Below, one piece after another: positions 59,058-64,000 of a stretch of DNA of 64,000 nt; position 1 is the stretch's first letter, and each line of letters opens with the position of its first letter. This stretch comes from Afipia sp. OHSU_II-C1. Its GTDB lineage: Bacteria; Pseudomonadota; Alphaproteobacteria; Rhizobiales; Xanthobacteraceae. The DNA lies in NCBI RefSeq assembly GCF_000497575.1, contig NZ_APJI01000006.1, forward strand, positions 270,001-334,000, read 5' to 3'. The notes beneath the pieces were generated by a model. It ran no database searches, was not told the origin of the DNA, and saw only the letters and a list, made by a program, of their open reading frames with translations. A program made the position numbers and the translations under genes.

Positions 59058-60428
59058 ATGGGCGGCAAGAACGACGGCGCGTGCGCCAATCCCAAGCAGA
59101 TTAAGACCGACGTCGACTGCCGCGCCGCCCGACCGAAATTCGACAATGGCGCGTGGAGTCCCGCTAAGATTTCCGACGTGACCGGCGGCTGGCTCTATCT
59201 CTTCGTCACGCCGGACGTGAGCAGGCCCGGCAACGCTGCCTCCAAGCTCTGGCGGATGGACTACCGTTTCCACGGCCGCCAGAAAACCTACTCCATCGGC
59301 CCCTACGGCAACGGCAGGGATGGCACGTTCTCGCTCGCAGACGCGCGGCGCGAGCGCGACAAGGCCAAAGACCTGCTCAAGGAAGGCAAAGACCCGAGCA
59401 TCGAGAAGCAGCTCGACAAGCACAAGCAGGCCGCCGCCCGGCCTTTCGCGCAATGGGCCGATGAGTGGCTCGCCAAGAAGAAGGTGGAGAAAGTCAAGCG
59501 CGGCAGGATCGTCGCAGTGCGCGACCCCAAGACCGTCGAGGTGCTCGAGCTGCGCGTCGGCTACGTCAAGGCTCGCTTCGGCAAGCTGTGCAGGCAGGAC
59601 ATCAAGCGTCCCGACGTGCTCGCTTTCATGCGTTCATATGAAGCAGAGGGAAGGCTGGAAACCCGGGACCGAGTGCGCAGCATCGGCGAGCAGATCTGCG
59701 ACTATGCCGACGTCGAAGGCGACGGCTACAATCCATTCCGCAACCTGAATGGACAGATGATTGCCAACATTTCGACGCCGCGTCCCGGTGTCACCGAACC
59801 ACGCGACGTCACGCGCGTCTTCAAACTTATCAGCGCACCGTGGACGAGAGCGAGATTTGGTGACGTCGTTGGCCTTGCCTTGCGCTTCAATGCGCTGACC
59901 ATTCCCCGCCCCGGCATGGTCAATGAAATGGAATGGGGCGAGGTCGATTGGGATGCCAAACGCTGGACTGTTCCAGCTCCCAAGATGAAGACCGGTTGGG
60001 ACCATGTTGTGCCCTTGTCACGACAGGCACTCGCGATCCTGCGTAGCGTCCAGAAGCTGACCGGCCATCGCCGGTACGCGTTTTCCTGCTCGAAGGACGC
60101 GCCGCTATCAAACAATACGCTCAACAAGCGCTTGCGGCTGCTTGGCATTGATACCAAGACTGATCATTGTGCCCACGGATTCCGGACCACGTTCTCGACT
60201 CTATCTCACCACGAAGAGATCAAGGACGCCAAGGCATGGGATGGCGATGTCGTCGAGCTGCAGCTCGCACATCTCGATAACTCTACTGTGGAAGGTCTCT
60301 ACAAGAAGCACGGACCCCTCGCGCTGATCGGCTCGCGCACGAAGCTGATGCAGCATTGGGCTGATCGGATCGACCACTGGCTCGATCCCAAGAAGGTGAT
60401 GCCGATCAAGGGAGGCGCGCAGGCTTGA
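59058..60428 (+). CDS. tyrosine-type site-specific integrase (P4-like)
   Basis: This 456-residue recombinase has an N-terminal arm-binding domain (WRMDYRFHGRQKTYSIGPYG, then ADARRERDKAKDLLKEGKDP), a core-binding domain and a catalytic domain with Arg in IPRPGMVNEMEW, HGFRTTFS (His-x-x-Arg) and the nucleophile Tyr in LAHLDNSTVEGLYKKH. All key residues are present. The ATG start excludes 50 upstream codons overlapping the inverted repeat. It probably integrated the island into tRNA-Leu. Confidence 0.92.
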   Translation: MGGKNDGACANPKQIKTDVDCRAARPKFDNGAWSPAKISDVTGGWLYLFVTPDVSRPGNAASKLWRMDYRFHGRQKTYSIGPYGNGRDGTFSLADARRERDKAKDLLKEGKDPSIEKQLDKHKQAAARPFAQWADEWLAKKKVEKVKRGRIVAVRDPKTVEVLELRVGYVKARFGKLCRQDIKRPDVLAFMRSYEAEGRLETRDRVRSIGEQICDYADVEGDGYNPFRNLNGQMIANISTPRPGVTEPRDVTRVFKLISAPWTRARFGDVVGLALRFNALTIPRPGMVNEMEWGEVDWDAKRWTVPAPKMKTGWDHVVPLSRQALAILRSVQKLTGHRRYAFSCSKDAPLSNNTLNKRLRLLGIDTKTDHCAHGFRTTFSTLSHHEEIKDAKAWDGDVVELQLAHLDNSTVEGLYKKHGPLALIGSRTKLMQHWADRIDHWLDPKKVMPIKGGAQA

Positions 60429-60873
60429 GTCGCCTATCATCAGGCCTGTTAAGTTGCCCAATTCAACCCGTCGCAAAGCTCATGTGATAATCGTCGACGC
60501 TTGTGCATCTCGTGCTGGAAGGATCGATTTCGCATCCGTTGCATCGCGTTGCGCTTGTCCGCCTGAGATAACCGCAACAGCCGTTGTCGCCTAGATCCAA
60601 TGCTTTGCCGTGGCTTCGAACGGCCGGATACAATGGAGAAGCAGTGCGACGGAGAGAGTGTCAGTCAGCCCCCGCTGAAAGATAAAGCATTTTCGACCTT
60701 CCTGGACTACGGCCACGTCCGAAATATCATCTCCGGCAGCCGAAATTACCGGAAGGGTCATAATACTGTTTCGAAGAGGGGATGGTTGCGGGGGGTGCAA
60801 CACCCGTATTAGTTCGAGGGCAATCCCACGGCCCGCAGCATGGCCCTGCTAATCGGCCCAATGTCGGATGTGG
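60429..60873. other. gene-poor gap inside the island (445 nt)
   Basis: No gene is supported. Short frames of 70 codons on both strands near 60600-60810 lack ribosome binding sites and resemble nothing. A small hairpin GGGTG-CAA-CACCC lies near 60793, between the convergent ends of the integrase and CapP-like genes. Confidence 0.45.
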
Positions 60874-61755
60874 CTACCGGCCATAAGCGAAGCGGGGTGT
60901 CCAGCTTCGCTCCAATTCAGCATCCTCATCCTCCTCATCGAGAGGGGCTTCGGGCAGCCCCTCGCTGGTCAACACGGTCAAGGTGTAGCCGTATTTGCCA
61001 AGGCCGATGATCTCTTCATCAAGAGTGATCCGACCCGGGCCGTCGAACCATGTCGCCAAGTCGGTTTCACCAACGGCGCGTTCGGCGCGAAGGACATTCG
61101 CCGCATCCGCGTTGAACCTCTGCGTCGCTCCGTCGGGCAAAGGAGCGCCTTTTCGCAAGAACGCTAGCTTGCCGAGATTCTTGAAAGACTCCGAGGTAAA
61201 CGCATATGCGATCTCGTTGCCCTTGCTGACGATGATCGCCATCGGATAGCTGCCGCACTCCGCGGCCCGAATCGCGGCAGCCGTGATCGAACAATGGGCC
61301 TTCTCAGCCAGCTTGAGAATGCCGTCGAGGCCGATCTGATAATTGGAGAGCAGGTTGCGTGTGAGATTGGACGGCAAGAGAAGGCCGCTGGCGAAGTGGT
61401 CAGCCTCCAGCTCGATCGACGTATTCTGTGTAAAATTGGCGCGGGACATGTGCGCGCCGCCGGCCTTGATAATCTCCTCGGGATGGCCCGGCAGGAACCA
61501 ATGCCCCAGCTCATGGCCAATGGAGAAATTCTCGAAGCCTTCGTTGCCGTGCTCGGTGGAGTAGATGATGGTGGCCGAATCACCGGCGAAGATGATCGCG
61601 CCGGACACGCCCGTCACTTCGGCTGGTTTCGCCTGGATGACAATATCCCTGGCCTTGGCGATCTCTCGAGGTCTAACTGGAAACTGATTGAAGCCAAATT
61701 CCTCAGCGACCTTTTCGCCGTGCTGGGTTGCCATCTTCAACCGAAAGCCCGCCAT
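60874..61755 (-). CDS. ImmA/IrrE family metallopeptidase, CapP-like
   Basis: This 293-residue protein has the zinc site HELGHW at residues 81-86 with a downstream acid in ELEADHFASGLLLP near 113, and a C-terminal half (YPMAIIVSKGNEIAYAFTS, KGAPLPDGA) typical of the sensor domain of CBASS-linked ImmA proteases. In known systems CapP is activated by DNA damage and cleaves the repressor CapH. It follows the XRE gene by 10 nt in one operon, divergent from the CBASS genes. Confidence 0.88.
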   Translation of the reverse strand: MAGFRLKMATQHGEKVAEEFGFNQFPVRPREIAKARDIVIQAKPAEVTGVSGAIIFAGDSATIIYSTEHGNEGFENFSIGHELGHWFLPGHPEEIIKAGGAHMSRANFTQNTSIELEADHFASGLLLPSNLTRNLLSNYQIGLDGILKLAEKAHCSITAAAIRAAECGSYPMAIIVSKGNEIAYAFTSESFKNLGKLAFLRKGAPLPDGATQRFNADAANVLRAERAVGETDLATWFDGPGRITLDEEIIGLGKYGYTLTVLTSEGLPEAPLDEEDEDAELERSWTPRFAYGR

Positions 61756-61765
61756 GTTTCGCCCC

Positions 61766-62080
61766 CTATTTCTTGTCCTTAATCATTGTGTCGATGATGT
61801 TCTGAATAAAAAGTCGATCTTTTGCGCTCAGCTTGTCTTCGTCGCGAAAGGCGGTCGTCGCGGCTTGCGCCCCGAGTAGGTAGTCGGCCGAGACCTTCAG
61901 CGCCTTCGCGAGCGCTCGCACGTTGTCGAACGACGGCTTGCGGCGCCCAGCCTCAAAATGGGCGATGGCCGAAGGTTGCATGCCGGCTTCCCTGGCCAGT
62001 TCGGATTGGCTTAGCTCCCGCGTTTCGCGCGTTTTGCGCAGGCGAGAGGCGAAGTCTTTTGGTGCGCTTGACTCGGCCAT
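61766..62080 (-). CDS. XRE family repressor, CapH-like
   Basis: This 104-residue protein has a helix-turn-helix at about residues 10-65 (LSQSELAREAGMQPSAIAHF), followed by a short linker and a C-terminal helix (SAKDRLFIQNIIDTMIKDKK) that may dimerise. It is encoded just before the ImmA-type protease and faces the CBASS operon, as capH does. A promoter with TCGACG and TATACG 17 nt apart places its transcript start at the ATG, so it may be leaderless. Confidence 0.85.
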   Translation of the reverse strand: MAESSAPKDFASRLRKTRETRELSQSELAREAGMQPSAIAHFEAGRRKPSFDNVRALAKALKVSADYLLGAQAATTAFRDEDKLSAKDRLFIQNIIDTMIKDKK

Positions 62081-62165
62081 GACAGATCGTATAGAGTTCC
62101 ATGTCTAGATCGTCGACAGCCCCGCGGGGCTATTTCTTCGGCTCAGGCTATGACAGAGCGTATAG
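62079..62165. promoter_or_regulatory. divergent promoter region with 16-bp direct repeat, candidate CapH operator
   Basis: ATGACAGATCGTATAG (62079-62094) and ATGACAGAGCGTATAG (62150-62165) differ in one base and are 71 bp apart. The first covers the predicted -10 of the XRE gene (minus strand); the second covers TATAGC, a possible -10 of the CBASS operon (plus strand). A 14-bp palindrome AGCCCCGCGGGGCT sits midway at 62118-62131. Confidence 0.65.
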
Positions 62166-62214
62166 CTACTTATTACGATTTGCGAATCAGGTCAAGGAAT
62201 CAGGAGTTGTGAGC

Positions 62215-62439
62215 ATGGCAGGCAAGAATCAGCATGTCGTTCCGCACGGTGACGAATGGGCCGTGCGTGGCGAAAGGAATGAGAGGGCAACCTCGATCCA
62301 TCCGACCCAGGGAGATGCCGAACGGGCTGCACGGGAGATCGCGATCAACCAGCAGAGCGAAGTCGTCATTCATCGGCCGGACGGTCGGATTCGCGACAAG
62401 AATTCCTACGGGCACGATCCCTATCCTCCGAAGGGCTAA
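62215..62439 (+). CDS. DUF2188 domain-containing protein, first gene of the CBASS operon
   Basis: This 74-residue protein is a complete DUF2188 domain: QHVVPHGDEWAVRGERN, AERAAREIAINQQSEVVIHR and the closing DGRIRDKNSYGHDP. The family has no proven function. AGGAG lies 8 nt before the ATG; a GTG two codons earlier is less well placed. It ends 5 nt before the phospholipase gene, so it is very probably cotranscribed and may be an accessory part of the module. Confidence 0.88.
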   Translation: MAGKNQHVVPHGDEWAVRGERNERATSIHPTQGDAERAAREIAINQQSEVVIHRPDGRIRDKNSYGHDPYPPKG

Positions 62440-62444
62440 GCGAC

Positions 62445-63461
62445 ATGACGCAGGTTGCAGTTCCTTCAGATAAACCGCCGATTCGTCGAATTCTCTCGAT
62501 TGACGGCGGCGGCATCATGGGAACGCAGCCGGCGTCCTTTCTTACGTCTCTGGAAGAGGATCTCGACCGGCCCATCGGAGAGTATTTCGATCTGATCGCA
62601 GGAACGTCCACGGGCGGCATTCTGGCGATCGGATTGGCGATGGGTCTTCCCGCGCGTGATCTCCTTGACCTCTATGTCCGTCGCGGCCCACACATTTTTG
62701 GACAGTCGGGCGGCGCTCTGGCGAGCTTCGCCGGCGACGCGTGGCGTCGCCTCAAGCACATCGTCACCCCGAAGCATGACGCTGATCTGCTGCGGAGCGA
62801 ACTCTCTACAGTTCTCGGCAGCAGGCGCATTGGGGATGCGAGAACGCGACTGGTGATTCCCGCATGGGATGCCGACCATCGCGGTGTCTATATTTTCAAG
62901 ACAGCGCATCATCCCCGCCTCAAGACCGATTACAAGCGCCTCGCCGTCGATGCCGCGATGGCGACGGCCGCCGCGCCCACCTACTACAAGCGCCACCGGA
63001 CCGCCGAGGATGTCGGTCTGCTCGACGGCGGCGTATGGGCCAACAACCCGATCGCGTTGGCGGTGGTCGAGGCCGTCACTTTGCTCGACTGGCCGGCCAG
63101 CAGTCTGCGAGTGCTGAGCCTGGGCTGCGTCAACGAGGTCTACATGATCGGCGAGGCGCCTGGTTGGGGCGGTCTCGCAAAGGATGTGACCCGCCTGTTC
63201 ATGGACGGCCAGTCGCATGGCGCGCTTGGTATGGCGAAGTTGCTTACCGGCCATCAATACGAACGTGAGGCGATTTTCCGGTGCTGCCCGGATGTGCCGA
63301 AGGATTTCTTCAATCTCGATGACACGCGCAAGATCGCGCAACTCAAAGGCATGGGCGCCTCATCAGCTCGTAAGGAGCGTCCTCGCATTGAACCCGTTTT
63401 TCTGACGGAAACTGCCGAATCGTTCAAACCTATCTACACCGTGAAAGGAATTGAGCCATGA
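62445..63461 (+). CDS. CBASS patatin-like phospholipase effector, CapV-like
   Basis: This 338-residue protein has the patatin oxyanion loop DGGGIMG (residues 20-26), the nucleophile elbow GTSTG (Ser 55) and the catalytic Asp in LDGGVWANNP (Asp 194). In CBASS such enzymes are activated by a cyclic nucleotide and degrade the membrane, killing the infected cell. It overlaps the CD-NTase by 4 nt (ATGA), the usual effector-cyclase coupling. Confidence 0.93.
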   Translation: MTQVAVPSDKPPIRRILSIDGGGIMGTQPASFLTSLEEDLDRPIGEYFDLIAGTSTGGILAIGLAMGLPARDLLDLYVRRGPHIFGQSGGALASFAGDAWRRLKHIVTPKHDADLLRSELSTVLGSRRIGDARTRLVIPAWDADHRGVYIFKTAHHPRLKTDYKRLAVDAAMATAAAPTYYKRHRTAEDVGLLDGGVWANNPIALAVVEAVTLLDWPASSLRVLSLGCVNEVYMIGEAPGWGGLAKDVTRLFMDGQSHGALGMAKLLTGHQYEREAIFRCCPDVPKDFFNLDDTRKIAQLKGMGASSARKERPRIEPVFLTETAESFKPIYTVKGIEP

Positions 63462-64000
63462 ATCAGATGTTCACGGCGCCTCCCCAGACGCATCTGCTTT
63501 TGCGCAAAGCCGAGGTTTACTCGCTCCTCGATCAGATTTGCCAAGCGCTGGAGTTGACCGCTGCTCAGCTTGAGGCTGCGCGGACGAGCTACGAGGCTGT
63601 CGCGGAATGGCTCTCCGGGTCGGACAACCCTCTTCTGAAGTGGATCGATATTTATGCTCACGGCTCGACCGGCCTCGGCACGACGGTCAAACCGATCGGG
63701 CGCGAAGATTTCGACGTCGATCTCATCTGCAAGGTGCTGCGCTTTACCGCTGACCGGCCACCGGCAGAGTTGAAACGCATTGTCGGCGATCGCCTGAAGG
63801 AGAACGCGCGCTACGCTGCCATGCTCGAAGAGAAGAAGCGCTGCTGGCGCTTGAACTACGCACGCGAATATCATCTCGACATCTCGCCGACGATCAACAA
63901 TGCCAAATGCGCAAACGGCGGCGAATTGGTTCCCGACAAGAAGCTGCGGGAATTCAAACCGACGAATCCGAAAGGCTACAAGGCGCTCTTTGAACGCAGG
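63458..64000 (+). CDS. CBASS cyclic oligonucleotide synthase (CD-NTase), 3' truncated by window edge
   Basis: The visible 181 residues include the nucleotidyltransferase motif GSTGLGTTV (Gly-Ser at 69-70), the metal-binding pair in REDFDVDLIC (Asp 86, Asp 88) and a third acid in YHLDISPTINN (Asp 141). These define a CD-NTase catalytic core that makes the second messenger activating the phospholipase. The C-terminal half, and therefore clade and product, is not visible. Confidence 0.93.
   Translation, partial: MNQMFTAPPQTHLLLRKAEVYSLLDQICQALELTAAQLEAARTSYEAVAEWLSGSDNPLLKWIDIYAHGSTGLGTTVKPIGREDFDVDLICKVLRFTADRPPAELKRIVGDRLKENARYAAMLEEKKRCWRLNYAREYHLDISPTINNAKCANGGELVPDKKLREFKPTNPKGYKALFERR

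Larger units (their letters stand above)
58847..64000. mobile_element. integrated genomic island, left part, carrying CBASS
   Basis: The segment begins at tRNA-Leu, has a tyrosine integrase as first gene reading away from the tRNA, then a 445-nt gene-poor gap and a defence module. To the left all genes look chromosomal. The right end is outside the window. Confidence 0.75.

Noticed and set aside
60591-60812. 70-codon frames on both strands between integrase and CapP-like gene
   Set aside because: No ribosome binding site, no similarity, and they overlap each other in opposite directions.
58847-64000. the integrase region as a complete prophage
   Set aside because: No structural, packaging or replication genes are visible in the part available; the content fits a defence island.

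Overview
The window is chromosomal DNA of an alphaproteobacterium, most likely Bradyrhizobiaceae/Nitrobacteraceae (Rhodopseudomonas, Bradyrhizobium, Nitrobacter or Afipia type). The evidence is the high-GC coding style, the 16S-tRNA-Ile order of the rRNA operon, alphaproteobacterial genes such as cpdR, a TIGR02302 gene and a PduO-type cobalamin adenosyltransferase, and a SAM-II riboswitch in front of metX. Genus is not resolved.

Layout. 1-2.3 kb: the start of an rRNA operon on the minus strand (promoter, long leader, 16S, tRNA-Ile); the rest lies left of the window. 2.7-10.7 kb: an M23 envelope peptidase, a GT-C type membrane glycosyltransferase, clpB with a strong terminator, a MOSC protein and a secreted His-rich TIGR02594 protein. 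10.9-16.1 kb: metX-metW under a SAM-II riboswitch, and divergent to them an aromatic amino-acid operon (chorismate mutase, hisC, prephenate dehydrogenase). 16.1-24 kb: envelope and division genes (DUF2125, ChaC, PlsC, YdcF, ftsEX), then a zinc-ribbon protein with cpdR and a Bcr/CflA exporter. 24.1-28.4 kb: an SDR, a SoxR-controlled monooxygenase with soxR, and an ArsR-led SRPBCC/DoxX/VOC operon. 28.5-37.1 kb: a TIGR02302 membrane protein, an ICMT-like methyltransferase, a Bug-type binding protein, lysA, an LptM-like lipoprotein, argH and tlpA. 37.2-40.7 kb: a second ArsR-led SRPBCC/GST/VOC operon and a 59-residue YjfB-like gene. 40.8-50.3 kb: 3-hydroxybutyryl-CoA dehydrogenase with etfBA, the cobalamin adenosyltransferase, BrkB, a hybrid kinase with a histone-like tail, gluQRS, a DNA glycosylase, DUF2855 and an HNH protein. 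50.3-58.6 kb: an Old Yellow Enzyme, a GlxA regulator and its divergent SDR, lrgAB, small secreted proteins, an AbrB-type membrane protein and dsbB.

At 58.76 kb a tRNA-Leu(CAA) marks the edge of an integrated island. It is followed by a P4-type tyrosine integrase and then a CBASS anti-phage module: an ImmA/IrrE protease (CapP-like) and an XRE repressor (CapH-like) are transcribed divergently from a DUF2188 protein, a patatin-like phospholipase effector (CapV-like) and a CD-NTase that is cut off at the right edge. A 16-bp direct repeat covers the predicted -10 region on both sides of the divergent promoter and is a good candidate for the CapH operator. This module is the main point of interest. 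Whether further genes (Cap2/Cap3) follow, and so which CBASS type it is, cannot be seen here.
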